A stretch of DNA of 64,000 nt, taken from NCBI GenBank assembly GCA_023415935.1, contig JAEZIX010000062.1:1-64000 (forward strand), in the 5' to 3' direction. This DNA is from Cyanobacteria bacterium OH_CDB_20. GTDB lineage: Bacteria > Cyanobacteriota > Vampirovibrionia > Gastranaerophilales > Gastranaerophilaceae. Position numbers and translations under genes: made by a program. Shown here one piece after another: positions 17,974-26,310 of the stretch (position 1 is the stretch's first letter; each line of letters opens with the position of its first letter). Under the pieces are notes generated by a model. The model was not told the origin of the DNA and made no database searches. It worked only from the letters and a program-made list of their open reading frames with translations.

Positions 17974-19775
17974 TTTTTCTTTGCAAAAGCAGAAAAAGCA
18001 GGAGGTAAAGGACTCTCATCAAGTCTTAACCTATTCTTTTGCTCTTCGTTGTAATCAACAAACTTTCTATAATCAGAATGATCCTCTACAACAAGCATGC
18101 CTGCAACTTTAAGCGCTTTCTTTTGTTTGCCTGTCATGATGTATTCAGCAGCTGCAGCTGGGATAAAGCCAATTAAAGCACCCAAGGCCTTGAATAATGT
18201 TGGATACTTACCCTTTGCAACTATATTTGAAGCAGATTTCCCAAGCACAGCTCCAAGAGCAGTACACCCAAGTTCAAGTGGGTTTACTAATATTTCAGTC
18301 AGAGTTTCTAAACTTTCAGAGAACTTCTGATTGTTATTTGCAACTTTATTTATTGTCATATAAGTATTTCTTTGAAGATCTTTAGCCTCTTGAATTTGTT
18401 CATTAGAAAGATTTAGGTTCTTCTTAAGTCTCATCTTTTCCTTGTCAGCCGTGAATTGCTGCTTTTTATACTTTTTATATTCTTTTATATCTTTAAAAAT
18501 TGAAAGTAAAAAGGCAACAAGATTCTGCTTTTTAGGCTCTTCTTTAGATTTTACAGTGTTATCAGGAACCTTATCAAGTTCGTTTTGATTATAATAGTTA
18601 AAGTTTTCACTGTTGTTAACAAACTCTTTTAAATGCTTGTATCTGATAGCTTTAAGAGCATCATTTTGCAGGGTTGCTAATCCTTTATTGATAAGCATAT
18701 AACAGGTAAAAGGCACTCCCAAGTTTAGCGCAAGTTTAATCACTGGGTTTTTAACTTTTAATGCTTCAACGACTTTATCAGTCATCAAATACTCAAGAAA
18801 ACCGCCCATAAACAAAGAGCCATATCCAACATTTACAATCTTATCTATTCGTTCAACTTCAGGCATGGTATTTATATCAGCCACTTTAACAATATCGTTT
18901 AAAAGAGTCTTATCTGAACACGCAAGATTTTTTTGCGCATCAGTTAACTGAATTTTATCAAATAATAGCTCATTACTTTTTAATTCTTTATCATATAAAG
19001 TTCTACTTGCTTCATACTCCAAGTTGCTTTTATTTAAATCTTTAACTGTTCTTAGCATTTTGGGAATATTAATAGCATCAGTTGCCGAATGAACTGATTC
19101 AGAAGCTGATTTAAAAAACGCTTTTAATTTATTAGCATGCTTTTTATTATTTTTTTGAAGTTTATACTCATCATCAACTTGCTTTTCTTGCTCAGGAGTA
19201 AGCACCGCAAAACCTCTAGGATCAGAGAGTTCATTATGCATAACGTCAAATTTTGCGCGTCTTGTTGCCCCAAGTTGACCTTTTACAAACTTTGTAACAA
19301 AAGGAACATAAAGAGCTGCAGCAATTGGAACAAGTGTGTATTTTAGAGCTTTTGGAAGCGGAATATTCTTATTAAAAAGTTTTATTGTTTTATCTTGATA
19401 GGCTTTAAGGGATTTAACTGCTTTTTGAGCAAAATTGCCATCTTTAGCTTTTTTCTCAAGTATAGGAATCAAGTTTTTAACAGATTCAGGAATAAATGTC
19501 ATGGCTGTAACAGCACCAAGAAGTTCAACCTCAAGCGTTTGGAAAACTGCCTCGATGTCTTCAGCTTTTGTTTGTGCATAATCGTCTAATATAAGGGTGG
19601 AATCGGCAATAATTTTTGCCTTTTTCTTAGCTAATTCTGAATCATAGGAACAAGCAACATTACCGGATGATTTTAAAGCACAACGCTTTGCTAGTTCTAA
19701 ATCCTGTTTTTCTTTCCAGTCTTTGTACCTGCCTATATGATTTTTGTAAGAGTTATAAGTAGCTAATATTTCCAT
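17970..19775 (-). CDS. Large unrecognised membrane protein
   Basis: I do not recognise this 601-residue protein. It alternates long Lys-rich helical stretches with hydrophobic segments near residues 78-95, 147-165, 318-330, 345-365 and two at about 500-550 (LELGCTALGAVLG and KALGALIGFIPAAAAEYIM). It has no signal peptide, and cysteines at about 32 and 42 near the N-terminus. The mixture of small hydrophobic segments with charged helices is like the pair at 7380/8348, though clear sequence identity is not evident. Its stop shares CTAG with the helicase stop. It is monocistronic with an AT-rich 200-base upstream region. Confidence 0.8.
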   Translation of the reverse strand: MEILATYNSYKNHIGRYKDWKEKQDLELAKRCALKSSGNVACSYDSELAKKKAKIIADSTLILDDYAQTKAEDIEAVFQTLEVELLGAVTAMTFIPESVKNLIPILEKKAKDGNFAQKAVKSLKAYQDKTIKLFNKNIPLPKALKYTLVPIAAALYVPFVTKFVKGQLGATRRAKFDVMHNELSDPRGFAVLTPEQEKQVDDEYKLQKNNKKHANKLKAFFKSASESVHSATDAINIPKMLRTVKDLNKSNLEYEASRTLYDKELKSNELLFDKIQLTDAQKNLACSDKTLLNDIVKVADINTMPEVERIDKIVNVGYGSLFMGGFLEYLMTDKVVEALKVKNPVIKLALNLGVPFTCYMLINKGLATLQNDALKAIRYKHLKEFVNNSENFNYYNQNELDKVPDNTVKSKEEPKKQNLVAFLLSIFKDIKEYKKYKKQQFTADKEKMRLKKNLNLSNEQIQEAKDLQRNTYMTINKVANNNQKFSESLETLTEILVNPLELGCTALGAVLGKSASNIVAKGKYPTLFKALGALIGFIPAAAAEYIMTGKQKKALKVAGMLVVEDHSDYRKFVDYNEEQKNRLRLDESPLPPAFSAFAKKN

Positions 19776-19975
19776 TTACGCATAAATTGCCTTTACGATT
19801 ATCTAATACAAATTTTTTCATTTATATATTTTAAATTGAAAGTTATATTTTTTTGATAATTAATATAATTAAATTTAACTTTATTTACAATACTAGAAAA
19901 TAGAAACTTTTAATAGCATTTTTTTTAACGTATTATAAGAACAACAAGTATGAAACATGAAAACAGGAAAAAGTA

Positions 19976-20980
19976 ATGTCATTAAATGTATATTTAGGAA
20001 TAGATGTCGGATCTGTAACAACAAAAATTGCACTGGTTGATGAAAAAGGAAAATTTGTTGACAGCTATATGATAAGGACTGCAGGAAAACCTGTCATAGC
20101 AGTTCAAACAGGTGTTAGAGAGATTCATAAAAAAGCACTTTGTGAATATAACATTATGGGCGTAGGAACAACAGGAAGCGGAAGAAACCTAGCAGGAGCA
20201 TTAGTTGGTGCTGATACTATTAAAAATGAAATTACAGCCCATGCCGTAGCTGCAAGTACTTATGTACCTGGAGTTCAAACAATATTAGAAATCGGCGGAC
20301 AAGACAGTAAAATAATTATACTTCGTGACGGAATCGTTACTGATTTTGCAATGAATACAGTATGTGCAGCTGGTACTGGTAGCTTTTTAGACCAGCAAGC
20401 ATCAAGACTTAATGTTCCTATACAAGAATTCGGAGATGTCGCTCTAAAATCAACATCACCAGCTAGAATTGCCGGAAGATGCGGCGTTTTCGCTGAAAGC
20501 GACCTTATCCACAAACAACAACTTGGCTACCCTGTAGAAGACCTATTATACGGGCTTTGTCAGGCACTTGTAAGAAACTATCTAAGCAACCTTGCACTTG
20601 GTAAAGAAATACTACCAACTGTTACTTTCCAAGGCGGAGTAGCAACAAATAAAGGCATGGTGAAAGCATTTGAAGAAGCATTAAATACTAAAGTTATAGT
20701 CCCAAATAATCATCAAGATATGGGAGCAATCGGTGCTGCTCTTCTTGCAATGGAAAATCACCAGTATAACGAAGTTCCAACAAAGTTCAAAGGCTGGGAA
20801 ATCGGAGAAATGAACTTTAATTCATTTACAAATCAATGCACCGGCTGCGCTAACAATTGTGAAATTATCACAATTATTGAAGGAGAAGTAACTTCCACCG
20901 AACTAAAAACCGCAAAAGAAAATAAAGACAACATCATCGCTCGTTGGGGCGGAACATGTGGAAGATGGGATATTTCATAA
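19976..20980 (+). CDS. Activator ATPase of a 2-hydroxyacyl-CoA dehydratase (BadF/HgdC family)
   Basis: This family couples ATP hydrolysis to one-electron transfer, starting radical dehydration of 2-hydroxyacyl-CoA or aromatic-ring reduction. The ASKHA fold is shown by YLGIDVGSVTTKIAL, EIGGQDSK, CAAGTGSFLDQQA and GGVATNKG. Cysteines in VCAAGTGS and GRCGVFAES are the expected ligands of the bridging 4Fe-4S cluster. A C-terminal tail from about 280 adds QCTGCANNCEI and WGGTCGRW, a second cysteine set seen in some family members. ACAGGAAAAAG precedes the ATG. The dehydratase subunits are not in the window, so the substrate is unknown. It implies an anaerobe. Confidence 0.88.
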   Translation: MSLNVYLGIDVGSVTTKIALVDEKGKFVDSYMIRTAGKPVIAVQTGVREIHKKALCEYNIMGVGTTGSGRNLAGALVGADTIKNEITAHAVAASTYVPGVQTILEIGGQDSKIIILRDGIVTDFAMNTVCAAGTGSFLDQQASRLNVPIQEFGDVALKSTSPARIAGRCGVFAESDLIHKQQLGYPVEDLLYGLCQALVRNYLSNLALGKEILPTVTFQGGVATNKGMVKAFEEALNTKVIVPNNHQDMGAIGAALLAMENHQYNEVPTKFKGWEIGEMNFNSFTNQCTGCANNCEIITIIEGEVTSTELKTAKENKDNIIARWGGTCGRWDIS

Positions 20981-21008
20981 TATTATTACATGTATATTAA
21001 TATATAAG

Positions 21009-21040
21009 AAAAAAGTCAGCTTTGATAGCTGACTTTTCTT
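21009..21040. terminator. Bidirectional terminator
   Basis: AAAAGTCAGC pairs with GCTGACTTTT around a short TTTGATA loop. It sits between the activator gene and the convergent ccdA-like gene. Confidence 0.85.
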
Positions 21041-21754
21041 TTATATAAAAAATGGCATAAATATTTTGTAATAAATATATAATGCTGCAAGTACAAACAA
21101 AAATCCGCTGAATTTTAACAAAAACTCAGACAAATTTGACATGCTTTTTAAATTCTTTAGGACGGAAGTGAAAAGTCCGCAAATAATAACTATCAATGAC
21201 TGACCAAGTGCAAAAGCAAATAATAACAAAGCAGCAAATAATATATTTGCAGATATAGAAGCCATAGCTAAAACAGTGGCAAGTATAGGTGATGCACACG
21301 GTGAAGCTGCAATACCAAATACAATACCCATTAAAGCAGGATAAACAAAAAGACTTGTTGAATCACCTTGCGGGAATTTTTTGATAATTGTCGGAAAATT
21401 AATTTCTATAACGCCAAGCAAATGCAACCCCGAAATCATGATGATTGAAGCCAAAAGAAGAATCCAAATTGGCGAAGCAACACCTGCAAAAGCTTTTCCC
21501 GTTAGCGCACAGATTATGCCAACAATAGTTAATAATAAAGCGACCCCGACAGAAAAAGATAAAAGCTGAACAAAAAGCCTAAAATTCTTTTCATGCGAAT
21601 AGCCACCAACATAGCCAATTATAATAGGCAATATGCCAAGGCTACATGGTGAAAGCGACGCAATGACGCCTCCGATAAAGGAAACCAATATAATCAGTAT
21701 CGGCATGTTAGAAGACTGAATATATTGTGTTATAAGAGAAATGTAATGTTCCAT
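21041..21754 (-). CDS. CcdA/DsbD-type thiol-disulfide transport membrane protein
   Basis: A 237-residue polytopic membrane protein with about six hydrophobic helices. Two repeats each carry a conserved Ser-Pro-Cys: SLSPCSLGILPIIIGYVGG near residue 35 and AASPCASPILATVLAMA near 150. These cysteines are the pair that carries electrons across the membrane in the CcdA family. It follows the thioredoxin-like gene with a one-base overlap (TAATG), so the two probably hand reducing equivalents from the cytoplasm to the exported thioredoxin domain. The end use (cytochrome maturation, envelope disulfides) cannot be decided here. Confidence 0.9.
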   Translation of the reverse strand: MEHYISLITQYIQSSNMPILIILVSFIGGVIASLSPCSLGILPIIIGYVGGYSHEKNFRLFVQLLSFSVGVALLLTIVGIICALTGKAFAGVASPIWILLLASIIMISGLHLLGVIEINFPTIIKKFPQGDSTSLFVYPALMGIVFGIAASPCASPILATVLAMASISANILFAALLLFAFALGQSLIVIICGLFTSVLKNLKSMSNLSEFLLKFSGFLFVLAALYIYYKIFMPFFI

Positions 21755-22143
21755 TAATAAAGCCTCTTAATATCAGTAACAAATGCATCCTTACTTTCTG
21801 ACCCAACTTGCTTTTTAACTACATTACCGTCTTTATCAAGAAAAATTAACGTTGGTACTAGCGTAACCTGATATTTTTTCATTAAAGAAGTTATTTCCTG
21901 AGAACTGCTTTGCGCGTCATATCTAACAAAATCAACATTGTTATTGTATTGAGGCTCAACTTCTGATATAACTTTTTTCATTTTCATACAGTCTGAGCAC
22001 ATTGCTGTTGAAAAGATTATGACACGAGGTTTATTTCCAGCTTGAGCAACCTCAATAATATTATGATTTCTATTATTATCAAGCAAAATATATGCTAGAA
22101 CCGGCAAAACTAAAATCATAACAATTGTAATAATATTCTTCAT
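21754..22143 (-). CDS. Membrane-anchored thioredoxin-like protein
   Basis: The ATG at 22143 follows AGGAGG with an ideal spacer, so I use it rather than the reading from 22167. The 129-residue protein has an N-terminal hydrophobic anchor (IITIVMILVLPVLAYILL) and then a thioredoxin fold with the redox motif CSDC in STAMCSDCMKMKK and the cis-proline region VTLVPTLIFLD. The domain should face the outside of the cytoplasmic membrane. It is the first gene of a two-gene unit with the CcdA-like transporter, its likely electron donor. Confidence 0.9.
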   Translation of the reverse strand: MKNIITIVMILVLPVLAYILLDNNRNHNIIEVAQAGNKPRVIIFSTAMCSDCMKMKKVISEVEPQYNNNVDFVRYDAQSSSQEITSLMKKYQVTLVPTLIFLDKDGNVVKKQVGSESKDAFVTDIKRLY

Positions 22144-22231
22144 AAAACCTCCTGCATAAGATAACAAATATTATATTAATAATACCATGTCGGGAAGTAA
22201 ATTAGATATTAATACAATCTTTTGGACTAGT

Positions 22232-22402
22232 CTATATATCCTCCGGAATACATAAATTCATCTTTTGAAGCACATCTCTTAACTCATCGTAAGAAAGCTG
22301 TTTTTGCACAGTATTCTGGTATTCTCTGACAATATTTATTACATCATCAGCAGACATTTCAATTAATCTTCTTCCTCTTAAATTTTCAATAATTCTTGCC
22401 AT
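22232..22402 (-). CDS. Small unrecognised protein
   Basis: A 56-residue protein beginning MARIIENLRGRRLIEMSADD. GGAGGG just upstream selects the ATG at 22402 over an earlier in-frame codon at 22435. It is predicted helical, with an acidic C-terminal half, and has no signal or membrane segment. It stands alone between the thioredoxin gene and a divergent radical SAM gene. It may be a small regulator or adaptor, but nothing in the sequence identifies it. Confidence 0.6.
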   Translation of the reverse strand: MARIIENLRGRRLIEMSADDVINIVREYQNTVQKQLSYDELRDVLQKMNLCIPEDI

Positions 22403-22649
22403 ATGCCCTCCATATAAGAACATTATCGGACACAAAACCTTAAAACCTTAGAAAGATAATGGATATGGTGTATAAGGATGGTTTATAATTATAATTACAA
22501 AAAGAAATCAAACTTATAAAGCAAAAAAAATAAATTTACAATAAGCCTATTAGTAAATATTTCTATTCCATTGTCTAATTTATTATAAAGAATTATAAGA
22601 CTAAAATTAATTAAACAAAACTAGACAGTCAAGAAGGGGAAATAACGCA

Positions 22650-23510
22650 ATGGAAAATTCTATACTCACTGCGCCATGTGTGGAATTGAAGGATTTTAAT
22701 ACTTTATTTATCGAACTTACAGCAAAAAATTGTAACCTAAAATGCAAGCATTGTTATATCGATTTTACTGAAAATAAGAAAATTAAGGATTTCATCCAAA
22801 TTGATAAAATTAAACAAGCACTAATAGCGCTTAAAAATGAAAATATTGAATATATCCACCTTTCTGGTGCTGAACCAATGCTGCATCCTGACTTCAACTC
22901 AATCTTAAGGCTTTGTCTAAAACGTGCATCAGTTATAATTCACACGAATGGAATGAGCATAAACGACAAAAAAGCAAGATTCTTGAAAAAAGTTGAAGAA
23001 GAAAATACTCTCGGGCATGAAATTATTTTTAAGATAGGGATAAACCATTATGACGAGAAACAAAATGATGAGCTAAGAGGAAGAGGCTCTTACAGAAAAA
23101 GCATTCACGCAACACAAAGTCTTGTTAAATATGGCTTTAATCCTATACTATCGATTGTAAATTATTGGCAGCTTCCAATAACAGAGCTTCAAGAAGAATT
23201 CAGAAACGTTTGCAAAAAGTTTAGTTTCGAAACAGAAAATATGAATTTTGACATAATTCCTTATATTAACAAGAATGAATATACGAGATATCCCGACAAA
23301 AATGTCGAAGATCTGACGAACATAGACTGCGCTAAAAGTAGAACTCTCACTAATAAAGGAGTCTTTAACTGTATGATGCTGACCGGAGACAATAGGGGGC
23401 ACTGCGGCAGCTCATTTGATGATTTTTCCAAGAAAAATTATCTAGAAACTGAAATATGTAGCCAATGTATCAAGCATCAAAAGGGAATGTTCACCCTAAA
23501 GTTTACATAA
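22650..23510 (+). CDS. Radical SAM protein
   Basis: The 4Fe-4S/SAM-binding motif is CNLKCKHC at about residues 29-36, inside ELTAKNCNLKCKHCYIDF. The SAM-binding GGEP motif reads SGAEPMLHPDF near residue 72. The C-terminal 70 residues hold six more cysteines (DCAKSRT, NCMML, HCGSS, ICSQCIK), consistent with a SPASM- or twitch-like auxiliary cluster domain. Length 286 is short for SPASM enzymes. AAGAAGGGGAAATAACGCA precedes the ATG. Such proteins often modify peptides or synthesise cofactors; no precursor peptide was recognised beside it. The next gene on this strand is the Q-rich protein at 23780. Confidence 0.88.
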   Translation: MENSILTAPCVELKDFNTLFIELTAKNCNLKCKHCYIDFTENKKIKDFIQIDKIKQALIALKNENIEYIHLSGAEPMLHPDFNSILRLCLKRASVIIHTNGMSINDKKARFLKKVEEENTLGHEIIFKIGINHYDEKQNDELRGRGSYRKSIHATQSLVKYGFNPILSIVNYWQLPITELQEEFRNVCKKFSFETENMNFDIIPYINKNEYTRYPDKNVEDLTNIDCAKSRTLTNKGVFNCMMLTGDNRGHCGSSFDDFSKKNYLETEICSQCIKHQKGMFTLKFT

Positions 23511-23727
23511 ATCAGGTAATTATTAACTTTTGTAAAGCTCAGTTTTCCAAAAATATTATTTAAAATTGATAAATAATAGAAATAATTTATATATATCAAG
23601 TCAATAAACAATAAATACAAACCACACTGCATATATGCCATTGAAGTATACTACATAAGCATTTTAGACCAATAAATAAAAAACAAAGAGTGAAACCTTT
23701 TACCAGGTCAATTATCTAATCTGATTT

Positions 23728-23779
23728 TTTTTTATAAATGTAAGGTTAGGTTATAAATTTAAAATGGTAGGAGTAGGTT
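23728..23779 (+). promoter_or_regulatory. Shared promoter/leader element, copy B
   Basis: TTTTTTATAA (23728-23737), 5 bases, AGGTTAGGTT (23743-23752), 27 bases, then the ATG at 23780. The blocks and the 5-base gap are identical to those before the gene at 7072. The ribosome binding site GGTAGGAGTAGGTT also resembles copy A. The rest of the 23511-23727 gap is AT-rich without a recognisable feature. Confidence 0.55.
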
Positions 23780-24313
23780 ATGTATTCTATTTTTAGTACA
23801 AGAAAAATCTTGTTGACTTCACAAAAGAACTTGATGAACATGAAGTTGCTACAAATCACGCAAAAAAGAATGCAAATTATGCAGTATGGCGCAACTATTG
23901 CAGATGGTGATGTTACAGCAGAAGAAATCTCAAAATTAAGTGGTGACAACTATCTAAGGTCACTTCAATACAGAGGCACATCATACGAACAAGCCTCAAT
24001 TGATGCAAACAATGGTGTTTCAACAACTTTACCTTTGGCATCACAAGAGCAAAGTTATCAAAATATGTCAGCAGATGAACAAATGGCATATCAACAAAAT
24101 CTATATGGCAATAACTTCGATGCATCTTTACAAGACCAAGCAGCAGCTGAACAGAAAAAACTAGATGCAGAAGATTATCAACTTGAACTTGAACAAAAAC
24201 GTTTAGAAACACAATTACAAGCGATCACAACAGAGTTGCAAACAGTGGAACAAGCAGAAACAAAAGAAATCCAAGCATCAACTCCAAAATACTCAGGAAT
24301 CAGCGGCAACTAA
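23780..24313 (+). CDS. Unrecognised Gln-rich coiled-coil protein
   Basis: I do not recognise this 177-residue protein. The N-terminal 35 residues are amphipathic and Lys/Met/Gln-rich without a signal peptide. YGATIADGDVTAEEIS follows. From about 95 it is Gln/Ala/Glu-rich, and about 120-162 is a strong coiled coil (LELEQKRLETQLQAITTEL). The low hydrophobicity and N-terminal amphipathic segment would be compatible with a protein exported by a flagellar-type system or a structural cytoplasmic protein; neither is shown. It shares its leader element with the gene at 7072. Confidence 0.75.
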   Translation: MYSIFSTRKILLTSQKNLMNMKLLQITQKRMQIMQYGATIADGDVTAEEISKLSGDNYLRSLQYRGTSYEQASIDANNGVSTTLPLASQEQSYQNMSADEQMAYQQNLYGNNFDASLQDQAAAEQKKLDAEDYQLELEQKRLETQLQAITTELQTVEQAETKEIQASTPKYSGISGN

Positions 24314-24338
24314 TAGAAAAACTAACTACCAAAATAAA

Positions 24339-24368
24339 AAAAACCTCTTCAATACGAAGAGGTTTTTT
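24339..24368. terminator. Bidirectional terminator
   Basis: AAAACCTCTTC pairs with GAAGAGGTTTT around a 5-base loop, with U-tracts on both strands. It separates the Q-rich protein gene from the convergent SPOR gene. Confidence 0.85.
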
Positions 24369-24369
24369 A

Positions 24370-25002
24370 TTATTCCATAACTAATTTTGCTGGATAACCC
24401 ATTGCAGATAACTGGCTATATAACGTTTGTGCTTTTTGGCTATTAGCATAAGAACCCGCCTGAACAACATATAGACCATTAACTTCTTTAACAAAAGGTG
24501 AAACATTAACACCTGAAGCAATTACTTTATTTTGAGTATTAACAGCCTGTTCAAGTGTTGAGTAGTATCCGATATAAACCTTTGTAACTCTTGTTGGTGC
24601 TGAAACTGCAACAACATCGTGTTTTGTAGGTAATGGCGCTTGTGTCTTAACCTCTTGTTTCTTTTGAGTCGAAATCTGAACATCACCGTTTTTTGTATTT
24701 GAACGAACTTTTTCTAAGTCATCTTTTTTATCTTGTTTTTGTTCAGTCTTTTGTGTAAGCTCATCTGTCATACCTTCTTCTTCTGAATCATATCGTCTTG
24801 AAACGCCAGGCATGTTATCTTCAAATTGAATCCATTTTAATCTATTATCAACGTCTTTTGCCTCAGTATCTACACTATCATCAACGTCTGCATAATTTGA
24901 TGAATCATCAGCAATTTCAACATCAACATTAGGAGATAATGCCTTAATGGCAAACGCTGCAAGAAACAAACTTACAAAAAAAGTAGATAAAAAAATCACC
25001 AA
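24370..25002 (-). CDS. SPOR-domain membrane protein with interrupted N-terminus
   Basis: The C-terminal 75 residues (VYIGYYSTLEQA to PAKLVME) match the SPOR fold that binds denuded peptidoglycan at division sites. A hydrophobic anchor (VIFLSTFFVSLFLAAFAI) sits at the N-terminus and a charged Asp/Lys/Gln linker joins them, the usual single-pass layout. The natural start seems to be the ATG at 25050, behind GAGGAG, but that frame hits TAA at 25015-25017 after 11 codons. The open frame then restarts, with TTG at 25002 as the only early candidate. The protein may be made by reinitiation, readthrough or not at all. Confidence 0.75.
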   Translation of the reverse strand: MVIFLSTFFVSLFLAAFAIKALSPNVDVEIADDSSNYADVDDSVDTEAKDVDNRLKWIQFEDNMPGVSRRYDSEEEGMTDELTQKTEQKQDKKDDLEKVRSNTKNGDVQISTQKKQEVKTQAPLPTKHDVVAVSAPTRVTKVYIGYYSTLEQAVNTQNKVIASGVNVSPFVKEVNGLYVVQAGSYANSQKAQTLYSQLSAMGYPAKLVME

Positions 25003-25050
25003 AACTTTTTTATTTTACTCTTTTTTCAACTTATTATTACCAGACTCCAT
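25003..25050 (-). pseudogene. In-frame N-terminal segment cut by a stop codon
   Basis: From the ATG at 25050 the minus strand reads MESGNNKLKKE, TAA, NKKV and then runs in the same frame into the SPOR protein's membrane anchor. The site GAGGAG with a 6-base spacer and the one-base gap from the DUF366 stop mark this as the original start. A single base change (for example CAA to TAA) would explain it; an assembly error would too. Confidence 0.6.
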
Positions 25051-25051
25051 A

Positions 25052-25612
25052 CTACACTCCTCTAACCTTACATGTTGCATTTATTATACTTGAAATCTCA
25101 TCACTATAAGATTGTATAACATTTTTTGCAAATTCTTCTATATTTTTTATTTTCAAATCTGTTTCAAGCCCTGAAGCATCAATTGGCGCACCTTCCGGGT
25201 CAATGTTTATACCTGTATGAATAAGAACAGAAGTATGAGATTTTGTAGCTATGGATACGGTTAATTTTTTTCCAAAGACAAACAAATCATCTCCATCTCT
25301 TGTTAGATTAACGTCAGGCAAAAGTTTTTCAATTGTTTCTTTAATAATAGCAATCAAGAGTCTTTGTCTGCAAACACCTTCTGTAAGTGATATATTGAAA
25401 TTTTCAACAATAATATTCAGCATTTTTTTGCTATAAATAGGCTCATTATTTATTACATCTTCAATATCAACCATCTCAGTGAGTTTTACTTCACACTCTC
25501 CAATAAAAGCAACAATAGAATCACCAAGAAGCTCAAAGTTCTTGTAAATCCAATGTGGGGCAAGTTCTGCACCGGTATATTTAATTTCTTTTTCAATAAA
25601 TTTTGTATTCAT
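25052..25612 (-). CDS. DUF366 family protein
   Basis: A 186-residue protein that fits the DUF366 family through its opening FIEKEIKYTGAELAPHWIY, the central GDDLFVFGKKLTVSIAT, LIHTGINIDPEGAP and the closing CKVRGV. The biochemical role of the family is not established. It follows queC by 14 bases in the same direction, which suggests a link with 7-deazaguanine or tRNA queuosine metabolism (inference from context). The SPOR gene begins one base after its stop. No signal peptide or membrane segment is seen. Confidence 0.85.
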   Translation of the reverse strand: MNTKFIEKEIKYTGAELAPHWIYKNFELLGDSIVAFIGECEVKLTEMVDIEDVINNEPIYSKKMLNIIVENFNISLTEGVCRQRLLIAIIKETIEKLLPDVNLTRDGDDLFVFGKKLTVSIATKSHTSVLIHTGINIDPEGAPIDASGLETDLKIKNIEEFAKNVIQSYSDEISSIINATCKVRGV

Positions 25613-25626
25613 AAAATTATTTTCAA

Positions 25627-26310
25627 TTAAAATAATATTTTTATCAAGTCTTCTCTATTATTTGCACTCAATGCTCTTTTCAATCTAACGCAAGATTCAC
25701 ACATTCCACACTGAGTATCTTCATCAAGATAGCAGCTCCTTATGAATTTGAGCGGCACACCTTTTTCAAGAGCAAGTTTTACTATTGTATTTTTATCAAA
25801 TTCAATGAGAGGAGCAACAACTTCTACTGGATAACTTGTAGAATTTTCTAAAGAAAGATTGATTGCTTCTACAAAATCACTTGTATTATCTTTAAAAGTT
25901 GTACCTTCTTCTTTATTTGCGCCAAATATTATAGCGTCATAGTTAAAAGAATCAGCAAAAGAAGCAGCAATATTGATGAACAATCCATTTCTATTTGGTA
26001 CCCAAACAGAATCCATTGTTTTTGTAGTGGTAGAGATGTCATCAAGCTCTGTTTCATCAAGCAGAGGAACATCAGTATTTGCCACAAGTGATGTTTGCGT
26101 AATTATCTCAAGCCAATTTAAAGGTATAACGCGATGTTGGATACCATAAAAATCACAAATATTCTTAGCTGCTTTGATTTCTTTTTCAGCAGCTTTTTGG
26201 CCGTAATCAAAAGTTAGTGCCATTTCAATATCATAATCATCTTTAATTACAGCAAGACTACAAACAGAATCAAGCCCGCCAGAGAGCAGTATTATAGCTT
26301 TCTTAGTCAT
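25627..26310 (-). CDS. queC: 7-cyano-7-deazaguanine synthase
   Basis: QueC converts 7-carboxy-7-deazaguanine to preQ0 with ATP and ammonia, a step toward queuosine in tRNA. The PP-loop SGGLDS lies at the N-terminus (AIILLSGGLDSVCSLAV), NRNGLFINIAA in the centre, and the zinc-binding cysteines in CYLDEDTQCGMCESC near the end. I place the start at ATG 26310, giving MTKKAIILL with GAGGA upstream; earlier in-frame ATGs lie inside the HEAT-repeat gene, which it overlaps by 8 bases. Other que genes are not in the window. Confidence 0.94.
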   Translation of the reverse strand: MTKKAIILLSGGLDSVCSLAVIKDDYDIEMALTFDYGQKAAEKEIKAAKNICDFYGIQHRVIPLNWLEIITQTSLVANTDVPLLDETELDDISTTTKTMDSVWVPNRNGLFINIAASFADSFNYDAIIFGANKEEGTTFKDNTSDFVEAINLSLENSTSYPVEVVAPLIEFDKNTIVKLALEKGVPLKFIRSCYLDEDTQCGMCESCVRLKRALSANNREDLIKILF

